Below, one piece after another: positions 8,636-16,855 of a DNA stretch of 50,668 nucleotides (position 1 is the first letter of the stretch; each line of letters starts with the position of its first letter). The notes beneath the pieces are model-generated. The model searched no databases. It saw only the letters and a list, made by a program, of their open reading frames with translations, and had not been told where the DNA came from. This stretch comes from Acinetobacter sichuanensis (lineage in GTDB: Bacteria > Pseudomonadota > Gammaproteobacteria > Pseudomonadales > Moraxellaceae). The position numbers and the translations under genes are program-made. The stretch spans positions 1-50,668 of the forward strand of contig NZ_PYIX02000032.1 of assembly GCF_003024515.2 (NCBI RefSeq). Reading direction: 5' to 3'.

Positions 8636-10095
8636 GCGAACAAGTGCATATTCAGGACTCTACTGTAGCGTATGGGCAAATATTTAAACATTTAACACGA
8701 TCAGGTTTTGCTGTTTTAAAAAATAGAGGAGGAGTGAGTTTAGATCAGGGTATATCACGTGCACGGAAAGTACAAAGTGACTCAGTATTGCCTAAAACAG
8801 TGGATGTGGTCGTGATTGGTGCAGGCAATATAGGCAGTTTAACTGCTCTGACTTTAGTTGAACGTGGCTTAAAAGTTGTACTTTGTGAAAAAGGCAGCGT
8901 GGCAGGCGAGTCATCTGGACGTTCTTTGGGATATATCGAAAGCCTATTTTCAGACCGTGTTAAATTAGAAATGGTTGCACGTGCAAAAGTACTTTGGAAA
9001 GATATTGATCAGCGTGTACAAGGTCCTACAGGCTATGTCAAAACAGGTTCTGTCACAGGTTTTTTGTCTGAAGAAGGTCTAGCTGCTGCAGAAGATTGGG
9101 TGAATACCGTCAAAGATATTGAAGGCATTGATGGATATATAATGACCAAGACAGAACTCAAAGAAAAATCATATCATTGGAAAGAAGATTTTGTGGGTGG
9201 ATTACATCAACCGAGTGATGCTTGTGCTGAACCTCAGCATTTTGCTTCCTCTGTTGCGGAAGCTTTTAGAGCCAAAGGAGGACAATTATTTCAAAACTGC
9301 GCGGTTGGAGAAATATTAACACAAGCTGGAAAAGTGATAGGCGTTGCAACAGAGTTGGGTGAAATAAAGTGTCACTCAGTTGTTCTTGCTGGGGGAGCTT
9401 GGACACCCTATTTAGCAAAAAGTTTGGGTTTAGATTTACCACAATTTATGGCATTTGCCAGTATTGCGCGTGTTGGGTCATCAGCTATAGATCTAAACAG
9501 ATTTGAAATGAATCAAAAATTTCCTTTAATTTCAGCGGAAAGTGATATTGCTGTTCGTTATTCTAGTCAAAATAGCGTCGATATTTGTGCGCCTGCTGTA
9601 CGCTTACCTATCACTGTGAATATGCTGAAAAACATGCCAAAATTAATGCAAGCATTGGTTGCGATGCAAGGGCAATTTTCACCTGTATTTGATATTAATA
9701 CATTGAAGTTTGAATATAAAAATATGCATAGTTACAAGGCGAATGGCTTAGCACCATTACAAAAATATCGTGTATTGGTTCCTGAAGTTTTTACACCACC
9801 TTTAAATGATGCAATACAACGTTATACAGACTATACGGCAGATCATCAAAGAACTTTGCAGGAAAGTTGGGCTGGATTTTTAACAACAACGCCTGATCAT
9901 TTACCATATTTATCACAAGTAGATAGCATTTCAGGTTTGTTTATTGGTTCAGGTTTTTATAATGGTTTGACTGTAGCGCCTGCTGCTGCTGAGGCACTGG
10001 CTGATTTAGTCATGCAAAGAACACCTAAAATTGATTTAGCATTATTCCGTTTTAATCGTTTTATGAATGGTAGCCCGATTATTTTCCGTCCTTAG
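8632..10095 (+). CDS. FAD-dependent oxidoreductase (DAO family), second of a pair
   Basis: This 487-residue paralogue of the preceding protein shares the architecture: N-terminal extension of about 55 residues, VVVIGAGNIG (63-68), LCEKGSVAGESSGRSLG flavin segment, mid-protein VVLAGGAWTPYLAKSLG, and C-terminal GLFIGSGFYNGLTVAPAAAEALADL. Start ATG overlaps the stop of the first oxidase by 4 bp, so the two are made together and may form a hetero-oligomer or act in sequence. The substrate is unknown; a D-amino acid, N-methyl amine or opine-like compound are all possible. The operon ends at a strong hairpin terminator at 10128-10151. Confidence 0.8.
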   Translation: MSEQVHIQDSTVAYGQIFKHLTRSGFAVLKNRGGVSLDQGISRARKVQSDSVLPKTVDVVVIGAGNIGSLTALTLVERGLKVVLCEKGSVAGESSGRSLGYIESLFSDRVKLEMVARAKVLWKDIDQRVQGPTGYVKTGSVTGFLSEEGLAAAEDWVNTVKDIEGIDGYIMTKTELKEKSYHWKEDFVGGLHQPSDACAEPQHFASSVAEAFRAKGGQLFQNCAVGEILTQAGKVIGVATELGEIKCHSVVLAGGAWTPYLAKSLGLDLPQFMAFASIARVGSSAIDLNRFEMNQKFPLISAESDIAVRYSSQNSVDICAPAVRLPITVNMLKNMPKLMQALVAMQGQFSPVFDINTLKFEYKNMHSYKANGLAPLQKYRVLVPEVFTPPLNDAIQRYTDYTADHQRTLQESWAGFLTTTPDHLPYLSQVDSISGLFIGSGFYNGLTVAPAAAEALADLVMQRTPKIDLALFRFNRFMNGSPIIFRP

Positions 10096-10127
10096 TTTGA
10101 TTTTGGTTTAACTTTTTATAAAAAATA

Positions 10128-10151
10128 AAACCCTGAAATTTCAGGGTTTTT
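10128..10151. terminator. Bidirectional Rho-independent terminator
   Basis: AAACCCTGAAA pairs perfectly with TTTCAGGGTTT (10128-10138 with 10139-10149) and has T and A runs on either side. It lies between the converging FAD oxidoreductase operon and the AEC permease gene, so it can end both transcripts. Confidence 0.85.
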
Positions 10152-10176
10152 ATCATTTATTTTATATAGAATTTTC

Positions 10177-11112
10177 TTAAACGCGTAGATAATGAATCAC
10201 TAAACTCATACTCACAATAGACAATAAAGTCGTCACCAGTAAAATAGGAGGAACTTTCTGCATATCATATTGTTGCCCAAAGACAGCATATAGCCCAACC
10301 ATAGAAACACTCGAGAGTAACACGCCAGCAAAAATCATTTCTTTTGAAGTATTTGGAACGATTAAAAAAATAACATACACCAAGAGAGGCATGATAATCA
10401 GTTTTAAACCAGCAATAATGACAATATCTCTCGCTATTTTCTGCTGAGTATGGAGAGAAATACCGTATAAACTGCCACCAATGACACATAAACCTAATGG
10501 TGCTGAAGTTTGACCTATTGATCTTAACGTAAGTTGTAAAATTTCAGGCAATTGTCTTTGCGAAGCACTGAATATAAAGCCTAAAATAAGTGCAATAATT
10601 AATGGATTTTTAACAATATTCATCAGTCCTGATTTTAAAATTTGTTTTACTGATGTTTGCTGCTGACCTAACTCAAGACAAATGAGAAACATTAAAAAAA
10701 CGATAAAATTTTCGACTAAAAAAGTCATACCAAAATAAATTGCTGCTTTTTCTCCTAAGAATAAATACAGTAAACCACTGCCAATAAATCCTGTATTTGA
10801 CATTGCTGCGCCCATTCCCATAACAGCAGCATGGCTCAGAGGCATTTCAAATTTCTTCAAATAAATCAATACAGTCACAATAAAGACGATACTCGACGCA
10901 AGACCGTAACTCATGAGATAAGGTATTTGTATTAACGAATGAAAATCTTGAGATGAAATACTGACTAACAACAAACAAGGCAATGAAACTTTAATAATAA
11001 ATAGCCCAATGACCTTCATCGCCTCTTTATTTAATATAGAAAAGTACAGACTCAGATAGCCAATAAAAATCGTTATAAATATTGGGAAAATAACAGATAT
11101 AATTTCTAACAT
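10177..11112 (-). CDS. AEC-family permease
   Basis: A 311-residue membrane protein with about ten hydrophobic segments in two inverted halves, the pattern of the auxin efflux carrier (AEC) family. Members transport malonate, malate or other organic acids. Typical features are the N-terminal PIFITIFIGYL helix, the mid-chain MGAAMSNTGFIGSGLLYLFLGEKAA segment with its conserved N-T-G-F-G-like motif, and the second-half GQTSAPLGLCVIGGSLYG helix. The ATG has AAGGA 7 bases upstream. It is divergent from the LysR gene over about 405 bp, so that regulator probably controls it. Cargo is not predictable, perhaps a carboxylate product of the adjacent pathway. Confidence 0.8.
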   Translation of the reverse strand: MLEIISVIFPIFITIFIGYLSLYFSILNKEAMKVIGLFIIKVSLPCLLLVSISSQDFHSLIQIPYLMSYGLASSIVFIVTVLIYLKKFEMPLSHAAVMGMGAAMSNTGFIGSGLLYLFLGEKAAIYFGMTFLVENFIVFLMFLICLELGQQQTSVKQILKSGLMNIVKNPLIIALILGFIFSASQRQLPEILQLTLRSIGQTSAPLGLCVIGGSLYGISLHTQQKIARDIVIIAGLKLIIMPLLVYVIFLIVPNTSKEMIFAGVLLSSVSMVGLYAVFGQQYDMQKVPPILLVTTLLSIVSMSLVIHYLRV

Positions 11113-11517
11113 GTATATCCTTATACATTGAATGAGAAGTGAAATGACTATTTTGGATTGTGATTTTGACTTGGATCACAAAGAAGTATTTAAGTCGTGG
11201 TTTATTACATGATGCTTCATCGGCATTACAGATGAAAATCTATAAATATTGACAATAAATAAAAAATATTAGCATGTATTATTACTAAAAAAGTCATCCA
11301 ATAAGGTGACAAAAGACTTGAGCGAGTTGATAAATTGATGGTGATTGGACTTCTTGCATTAGTTAATTTATTAGATGAAATTTCCAATAATCACAAAGGG
11401 TTTTTGTGTGTTTTTATGCATAAATTTGCTAAAAAATAAGATTAAATTGATTATAATTAAAATATTGTAGAATAATTTTCCCTTATTGAGGGGCTGTATT
11501 TAAACTAGGTAATATGT
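11113..11517. promoter_or_regulatory. Divergent promoter region of AEC permease and LysR gene
   Basis: About 405 bp of AT-rich DNA separate the divergent AEC and LysR genes, the usual placement for a LysR-type regulator and its target. AT-rich stretches between 11400 and 11475 could hold the operators, but no single dyad stands out by eye. No reading frame in it looks like a gene. Confidence 0.45.
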
Positions 11518-12435
11518 ATGGAAATCAATCGTATCAGTGATTTATCTGCCTTTGTGAGTTCTGTGAAATATGGCAGTTTTACTCAAGCAGGCAAACATTT
11601 AGGACTTTCACGTTCGGCGATTGGTAAAAGTATTGTACGACTCGAAGAACAAATGGCAGTACGTTTACTCAATCGCACTACACGTAGTCTGAGTTTGACT
11701 GATGACGGGCGTATTTTATTTGAGTACTGCCAGCAATTATTACAAAATCTGGATGAAATTGATCAGGTGATGGCAACACGACGAATTCATCCGACAGGAA
11801 CATTGAAGATTACAGCACCACATTCGCTAGGGCATCAGTATATTTTGCCTGTATTACATCAATTTTTAAAAAAATGGTCTGCTTTAAATGCAGATATTTC
11901 ATTTACTGATCGTTTTGTCGATATTATTGATGAAGGTTTTGATATTGGTATTCGTGTTGGTGAACCTAAGGAAGATTCACGGCTTTTGACACGTACAATT
12001 GGTTGGCAGCGTATGCAAACGTGTGCTTCACCTGAATATTTAGCGTTAAATGGTTATCCAGAGCAGCCGCAAGATTTATACAAGCATCATACTATTTTTT
12101 TTAATGGCAGCGCACAACGTAAAAACTGGCGATTTAAAATTGATCATCAAATTTGGGTTTTTGATGGTACTGAAAAAATGAAAATAGATAGCTCAGATGC
12201 AATTTTGGAATCAGCTATTTTAGGATTTGGTATTATTCAGTTACCTGCTTATTTAACTAAAAAAGCGATTGATCAAGGAAAACTCGTTGCAGTGCTAGAA
12301 GATTATGCGCTTACAGATGAGCCTATTCGAATTATTTATCCAAGTAAAAAACATTTATCACCTCGTATTCGTATGTTTATTGATGATCTCGTGGAACAAT
12401 GGGGAGATCTTCCACCTTGGGAACGTAATGAATAG
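11518..12435 (+). CDS. LysR-type transcriptional regulator
   Basis: A 305-residue LysR-type regulator. The N-terminal winged helix-turn-helix is clear: FVSSVKYGSFTQAGKHLGLS, RSAIGKSIVRLEEQM and VRLLNRTTRSLSLTDDGR within residues 10-60. The C-terminal part is a periplasmic-binding-like effector domain (residues about 90-295) with the GFDIGIRVGEPKEDSRL and ESAILGFGIIQLPAYL segments of the CrgA/DmlR-like subgroup. It probably controls the divergent AEC permease and perhaps its own gene. It could also act on the convergent LLM gene, but no evidence supports that. An AGGT precedes the ATG at 7 bases. Confidence 0.85.
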   Translation: MEINRISDLSAFVSSVKYGSFTQAGKHLGLSRSAIGKSIVRLEEQMAVRLLNRTTRSLSLTDDGRILFEYCQQLLQNLDEIDQVMATRRIHPTGTLKITAPHSLGHQYILPVLHQFLKKWSALNADISFTDRFVDIIDEGFDIGIRVGEPKEDSRLLTRTIGWQRMQTCASPEYLALNGYPEQPQDLYKHHTIFFNGSAQRKNWRFKIDHQIWVFDGTEKMKIDSSDAILESAILGFGIIQLPAYLTKKAIDQGKLVAVLEDYALTDEPIRIIYPSKKHLSPRIRMFIDDLVEQWGDLPPWERNE

Positions 12436-12552
12436 ACGCAAAATAGGGGCATTTCACGTCTAAATTGATCACTATGAATGAATGTTATGGGGGGTATTTA
12501 TGTCCAATAAGCAGTATTTTGAGTTAAGACAAGACTCAATGATAAAATTTAC

Positions 12553-13536
12553 TTATTCTAAATGATTAGAAATACTAAAGTGAGGAACAACATCTTCGAT
12601 GAGTTCTTGCAAAACTTCTTTGGCAGGGCGACGTGTTGGTTTTAAATTCAGTGTAATATGGGCGACACCATCTAGACGCTGTTGTTCCCAAAATTCCATC
12701 AGTGCTTTACGACCTGTCCTTAAAAAAATATTATTATACAAATGTGCTGGCTCATCAGGATTTTCACTTAAGTCGAGAAAATTAGCATAGCCAAAAGGAT
12801 GCCATGTGCTGCCATCTCCTAGATGTTCAATTTCTTGTACAATACTTTTTGAACGTTTTGGATCGACGCCATGCCAAATCCAAGCATCGGATTGATTGGC
12901 AAACCATGACATATCTTGACGTGCACGTCCAATCGTTAACATAGGCAGTCGACCTTGTATCGGTTTGGGAACTAAGTCGATTTGCCCTGATAAACAACCA
13001 TGATGTTCTGTAGTCATTTTAGGGAATTTATTTTCTGTCAATGTACGAATCATGTGCCATGCTTCACGAAAGCGTTCTGCACGATTTTCAAACTCACAAT
13101 CGAAAGCAGAATATTCTACAGGACGATCACCACTAGACATGCCTAAGAGAAAGCGCCCACCTGAGAGTTGGTCTACAGAGGTGGCTTGTTTTGCAGTGAG
13201 CACAGGATTACGTAATGGCGAAACGATACCTGCTGTACCTAAAGTAATATTTTCAGTGATCGCTGCTAGATAACCTAAGTCTACAAAAGGATCATAGATT
13301 TGTGCTACATCTCCAAAATTTGGATCATAGAATGGGACATCTCTGATCCATAAAGCTGAAATCCCGCCTTTGTCTGCCATTTTTGCAAGTTCGGCATGAT
13401 CGGACATATCAGGTATAGGGCTGTTTGCATAGCCTTTAAAAGGAGCGATCAAACCAAAACTAAGTTTATTTGGCTGAAAAACACGTGTAAATGCACGATG
13501 CTGTGCCAAGTGGGGAGGGAGAACTAAATCAGTCAT
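12553..13536 (-). CDS. LLM-class oxidoreductase, BA3436/TIGR03571-like
   Basis: A 327-residue luciferase-like flavin-dependent oxidoreductase of the subgroup that starts with an HRAFxRVFxxxxLSFGLIAPFKGY-type motif. After that come SALWIRDVPFYDPNFGDVAQIYDP, the LGTAGIVSPLRNP strand, and the QLSGGRFLLGMSSGDRP flavin-loop. No reductase gene is adjacent on this strand, so it may use a general flavin reductase such as that at 1581-2081. It is monocistronic, with an AT-rich upstream region and no relation to the longer LLM enzyme at 3231 beyond the fold. The substrate is unknown. The LysR gene ends convergently about 115 bp away. Confidence 0.8.
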   Translation of the reverse strand: MTDLVLPPHLAQHRAFTRVFQPNKLSFGLIAPFKGYANSPIPDMSDHAELAKMADKGGISALWIRDVPFYDPNFGDVAQIYDPFVDLGYLAAITENITLGTAGIVSPLRNPVLTAKQATSVDQLSGGRFLLGMSSGDRPVEYSAFDCEFENRAERFREAWHMIRTLTENKFPKMTTEHHGCLSGQIDLVPKPIQGRLPMLTIGRARQDMSWFANQSDAWIWHGVDPKRSKSIVQEIEHLGDGSTWHPFGYANFLDLSENPDEPAHLYNNIFLRTGRKALMEFWEQQRLDGVAHITLNLKPTRRPAKEVLQELIEDVVPHFSISNHLE

Positions 13537-13720
13537 ATTTTACTCTATTTTGCTACATATCCTCATCATAAAGCTTTAATAAGGGAATAAGATTCCCATA
13601 TATAGGGTGAAAATAGCATAAATATAAATCTATTTTAAATTCATATAGATATGTTTAAATGAAGTTAAAGTATTGATCTAAAATTGACTAGATAACTCAG
13701 GTTGATCAGATGATGGAAAT

Positions 13721-13828
13721 TTAACAATTTATGTCACGCCATGCAGCAGGGGTGGTTGAAAAATGCTGATTAAATAATCGAATAAAAAAACTGACATTTT
13801 CATAGCTCACCTGAATAACCAACTTGAT
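13721..13828 (-). pseudogene. AraC-family regulator remnant (C-terminal HTH end)
   Basis: Minus-strand translation gives about 35 residues with the second helix-turn-helix of AraC regulators: VSYENVSFFIRLFNQHF followed by STTPAAWRDIN, then a TAA at 13721-13723. An in-frame stop lies just upstream of the fragment, and no N-terminal effector domain or first HTH is found. This is therefore a decayed end piece, not a functional gene. It probably regulated the adjacent region once. Confidence 0.7.
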
Positions 13829-13878
13829 GAAAAGTCACCGACATAAAATACTTGAAAAAACATAAATAGTATTTTAAT

Positions 13879-13909
13879 AAACACTATATAACGGATATAT
13901 AGTGTTTTT
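13879..13909. terminator. Strong hairpin followed by T run
   Basis: AAACACTATATA (13879-13890) pairs perfectly with TATATAGTGTTT (13896-13907) around the loop ACGGA, followed by T residues. It reads as a terminator on either strand. On the minus strand it would end the VF530 transcript about 170 bp after its stop. Confidence 0.65.
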
Positions 13910-14079
13910 ATTTTGTGTGATGTCATTTAAGGAAGGGAAGTGTATTTTGATTTTTGGTCACAATATTTTGTGGATAAATCAACAATAATAACCAACATAT
14001 AAATGCTCAATCAATCTCATCTACACTTTGGTATAAATTTATATGACGAAGCTAAGCAGGAATATCTGATTATTAACAA

Positions 14080-14316
14080 TTATGACTTCTGTTTAGCCTT
14101 TTGGCGTAAGACGTATAAATATAAGCTTTCTACTTTTTCACGTGCCCATGGCGTGGTACGCAAGAATCGCAATGATGATTTAACGCTTGGATCTATGCAA
14201 AAACATCTAATTTCAATTTTACGACTTAAGCCTTCAAAGCCACCATAGTAGTCTAGTAATTCATCTAAAATATCAGCAAGTTTTTTGCCATGTAAAGGGT
14301 CATTAGAGGTGCTCAT
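14080..14316 (-). CDS. VF530/DUF2132 family small DNA-binding-like protein
   Basis: A 78-residue protein that matches the VF530 (DUF2132) family along its length. It has the N-terminal NDPLHGKKLADILDELL helix, the IEIRCFCIDPSVKSSLRFL centre and the near-invariant RTTPWAREKVESLYL. The family has a known structure, forms a small helical fold and has been proposed to bind DNA; the biological role is not established. It is a free-standing gene. The convergent frame on the opposite strand at 14003-14248 is a shadow of it. Confidence 0.85.
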   Translation of the reverse strand: MSTSNDPLHGKKLADILDELLDYYGGFEGLSRKIEIRCFCIDPSVKSSLRFLRTTPWAREKVESLYLYVLRQKAKQKS

Positions 14317-14474
14317 ATTGGATTAATCATATTTGAGAAAAAATACATTATAACCTAGGTCAGATAGAAAATTTCTTGGATTGAGTATGAATGCTAATCA
14401 TCAAACAAACATCTCCTGACTGATCAGCATTATCCTAAAATGGGTATATGTGCATAGAGTTTTGGTCAGGATCT

Positions 14475-14524
14475 ATCTTAAGCATAAATCATGATGATCG
14501 TGTAATCACGATTATGCTTAAGAT
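14475..14524. terminator. Nested palindrome downstream of the PepSY operon
   Basis: ATCTTAAGCATAA (14475-14487) is the exact inverse of TTATGCTTAAGAT (14512-14524). Inside lies a second perfect stem, ATCGTG with CACGAT around TAAT (14497-14512). It starts 8 bp past the stop of the PepSY gene and so may stop that transcript, but there is no T run after it on the minus strand. It could equally be a cruciform or protein site. Confidence 0.5.
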
Positions 14525-14531
14525 GGCAAGC

Positions 14532-16136
14532 TTATGGTGCCCAGAGTGAACCTGCGCTCGCTATTTTAGCGCGATCTTGTGCTTGCTGATAAAAGCGCAT
14601 AAACATAAGTGCAGTACAGAACGCGATGATATCAATCCAAATCACCATATTATGATGCAGCCAAACCCCAGTATGTGGGATGAGAAATGCAAATAATGAG
14701 GTCAATGGAATGAGAGCTAAACTGATCGCAATAGCGGCGAGTAAGTGTGGTAGAGCTTTGGCATACCCGATAACAAAAGCATAGGCAGTACAGATCAGAA
14801 AAATACTGTAATAGCTATACATAAAGAAATGATTCATGCTAGAAATATCTAAGATGGCATAGAACCAACGGCTGAATAGAAGTGTCCCTGTAATGGCTAA
14901 AATACAGCCCAAACATGTGCCAATCGTGAGATTAGCAAAGAATGTAACATCTTTACGCTGTGTAGGAATTGGGTCTTGAGCGCGTTTTTGCTTTTTAGCC
15001 CGTGTTTCAATCCATAGAATATTGCCTGAATAAAATAAAAATGCGCCGCCCATGCCAAAAATAAAATAAATCCAACGTACAGTATCACCACCAAAACTGC
15101 CAAAATGTAAGCTGAACATGGCATTAATGAGTTTGTTACCTGCATCGGTTTGAGTATTGATTCCGCTATAATTAAACTTTTCAACTTGATAGGGATGCAT
15201 GCGCATAAAATCATTGGACGCACCACGCAGCATTTGTTCGCTGCTATATAAAGCGATACGAGCTGAAGCCTTTTGGGGTTGATCTAAATTATTAAACTCA
15301 ATGTAATCGACAGCATATTCAGGAGCGACTTTTTTCGCTTGTGCCAAAATTTTATCAATATCGAGTTGAGTTGAAGGAATATATATTTGCTCTTGCTTGC
15401 TTGGACTAAACACAGGTTTGCCTTTAAGTGCAAGATGTCCAATCGAGTCATAAAAGAAATCATGAAATGCAAAAACAATAACCGAAATGCAAATAATGAT
15501 GTGAAAGGGCAGACTGGTAATCCCAACCACATTATGTGTATCCAACCAAAAACGCTTTTTATTTTTGCCGGGGCGGACTGCAAAATAATCTTTAACCAAA
15601 GTCGGCAAGAGTAGAAGCAGACCTGTCATGAGTGCCAAAAAATATAAAATGGCAACCACACCCATGACATAGACGCCAAATCCATGGTGACCAGCCATTC
15701 CGGGGATACCAGCTGTTTCATGTAATTGTTCAATGAGCCAACCCGCTTTGGAAAGATTGGTCTGCTGTGTAATTAATTGACCTTGTGAGTCCAAACTGGC
15801 AAGCCATGTGCTTTGTGCAATATTAAAACCCTCATTACGTTTAGATTCTTTCCATAGTAATGGGGCATATTGATGCTCTGTCGAACGAAGATTTAAAGTA
15901 AAGGACTTTTCCGTTGCTGGATATTGAGCCTGAACTTGTTGAATGAGTTGCTGATATTGTTCAGGTTTAATTGCAGGTAAGATCTGCTCCTGCGGGGTTG
16001 CCCATTGGCTAATTTGATGTTGAAACATACTCAAACCACCTGCAAAGAAGCAAATGAAGAGTAAAATTCCTGAACTTACTCCCACCCAAGTATGCATACT
16101 TTTAGCGAGTTTCATGAGATCGGAACGGACTTTCAT
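14532..16136 (-). CDS. PepSY-associated transmembrane protein (putative ferrisiderophore reductase)
   Basis: A 534-residue inner-membrane protein of the PepSY-associated TM family. An N-terminal helix begins at MHTWVGVSSGILLF, with His15 a likely haem or metal ligand. A periplasmic stretch then precedes a helix with conserved AGHHGFGVYVMG (near residue 150). A further TM segment contains FHIIICISVIVFAFHDFF. After a second periplasmic domain come WIYFIFGMGGAFLFYSGN and four more C-terminal helices. Family members such as FoxB of Pseudomonas reduce ferric siderophores in the periplasm. Here it lies downstream of two small membrane genes in a Fur-box-led operon beside siderophore genes, so a role in iron release or reduction is likely. 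It is separated by 3 bp from the gene before it. Confidence 0.8.
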   Translation of the reverse strand: MKVRSDLMKLAKSMHTWVGVSSGILLFICFFAGGLSMFQHQISQWATPQEQILPAIKPEQYQQLIQQVQAQYPATEKSFTLNLRSTEHQYAPLLWKESKRNEGFNIAQSTWLASLDSQGQLITQQTNLSKAGWLIEQLHETAGIPGMAGHHGFGVYVMGVVAILYFLALMTGLLLLLPTLVKDYFAVRPGKNKKRFWLDTHNVVGITSLPFHIIICISVIVFAFHDFFYDSIGHLALKGKPVFSPSKQEQIYIPSTQLDIDKILAQAKKVAPEYAVDYIEFNNLDQPQKASARIALYSSEQMLRGASNDFMRMHPYQVEKFNYSGINTQTDAGNKLINAMFSLHFGSFGGDTVRWIYFIFGMGGAFLFYSGNILWIETRAKKQKRAQDPIPTQRKDVTFFANLTIGTCLGCILAITGTLLFSRWFYAILDISSMNHFFMYSYYSIFLICTAYAFVIGYAKALPHLLAAIAISLALIPLTSLFAFLIPHTGVWLHHNMVIWIDIIAFCTALMFMRFYQQAQDRAKIASAGSLWAP

Positions 16137-16139
16137 GGA

Positions 16140-16430
16140 TTATCCTCGTAATAGAAATAGACAGGCGTAGGCAAGAAGATTGGCGGCTGCCATATAAAAA
16201 ATTGCGGCTTTGCCAGTGTGAAATAAAAAACTGATGAAAAGTAGTGGCATCCATAACCAAGGAATACTCCACATGGCGAGCTGTACCAATAAATCCATTG
16301 CAATAAAGTGCTTGCCAATCACCACGATTAAATTTCCTAAAGCGATCGCCAAACTTAATCCAAAGATTGCCCCAGCGAAAGATTTAGACCACCAGTCTGG
16401 TTGAATGGTCTTTTCAATTTTATTTTTCAT
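16140..16430 (-). CDS. Small membrane protein, DUF3649-like
   Basis: A 96-residue protein with three hydrophobic helices (about 17-40, 45-68 and 72-94) and a short charged cytoplasmic N-terminus. It resembles the DUF3649 small iron-uptake-associated membrane proteins that often precede PepSY genes. The GLSLAIALGNLIVV helix and the C-terminal AAANLLAYACLFLL helix fit. It overlaps the upstream gene by 4 bp (ATGA) and is 3 bp from the PepSY gene, so the three are one transcript. It may be a subunit or haem-handling partner of the PepSY reductase. Confidence 0.65.
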   Translation of the reverse strand: MKNKIEKTIQPDWWSKSFAGAIFGLSLAIALGNLIVVIGKHFIAMDLLVQLAMWSIPWLWMPLLFISFLFHTGKAAIFYMAAANLLAYACLFLLRG

Positions 16431-16684
16431 GGGTTTAACCTGCGTTTAAAGAGTGTAATAAATGGAATATGCGACCAAACCAAGATCATTAACACGACCC
16501 AAACAAAGCAGGCGACGACTTTAGGCAAACTGATTAACAGCACAATGAGTGCGAGCAACAGCAATCCAAGACCAATTATTTTGAAAATCTTGGGGAGCGG
16601 AGATGCGAGTAAATTTTGATTGTAATGACTGCAATAAATACTGAAGGTGCCTAAGAGCGTAAGTATGATTCCGAACGTTTTCAT
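16427..16684 (-). CDS. Small membrane protein, DUF3325-like
   Basis: An 85-residue protein with an N-terminal hydrophobic helix (GIILTLLGTFSIYC), a short soluble loop ending in LPKIFKIIGLG, and two further helices. This is the usual layout of DUF3325 proteins, which accompany DUF3649 and PepSY genes in siderophore-uptake operons of Pseudomonas and relatives. It is the first gene of the three-gene minus-strand operon, about 50 bp downstream of a Fur-box-like site (16731-16749). The assignment rests on size, helix pattern and gene order more than on specific residues. Confidence 0.6.
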   Translation of the reverse strand: MKTFGIILTLLGTFSIYCSHYNQNLLASPLPKIFKIIGLGLLLLALIVLLISLPKVVACFVWVVLMILVWSHIPFITLFKRRLNP

Positions 16685-16730
16685 AAGGATGATAAATCAT
16701 AAGCGATTGTTTATTTGCTAGACAGTATAT

Positions 16731-16749
16731 ATAATTGATAATCATTTAC
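16731..16749. promoter_or_regulatory. Fur-box-like site, PepSY operon / PPTase
   Basis: ATAATTGATAATCATTTAC contains the 11-base core TGATAATCATT of the Fur consensus GATAATGATAATCATTATC. It lies between the divergent small-membrane-protein operon and the phosphopantetheinyl transferase gene, so it can repress both when iron is plentiful. Confidence 0.7.
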
Positions 16750-16855
16750 AAATGAAATTTAATACTATTTACTAGCATATCTAATGATGAATTCTATTTA
16801 AATTTCCTTTAACAATGACGTCCTTTGTGAACCTTCAACTTATTTTGTATTTTCA

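Noticed and set aside
14003..14248. Plus-strand frame overlapping the VF530 gene
   Set aside because: It is the reverse of a clear VF530 family protein and has no ribosome site.
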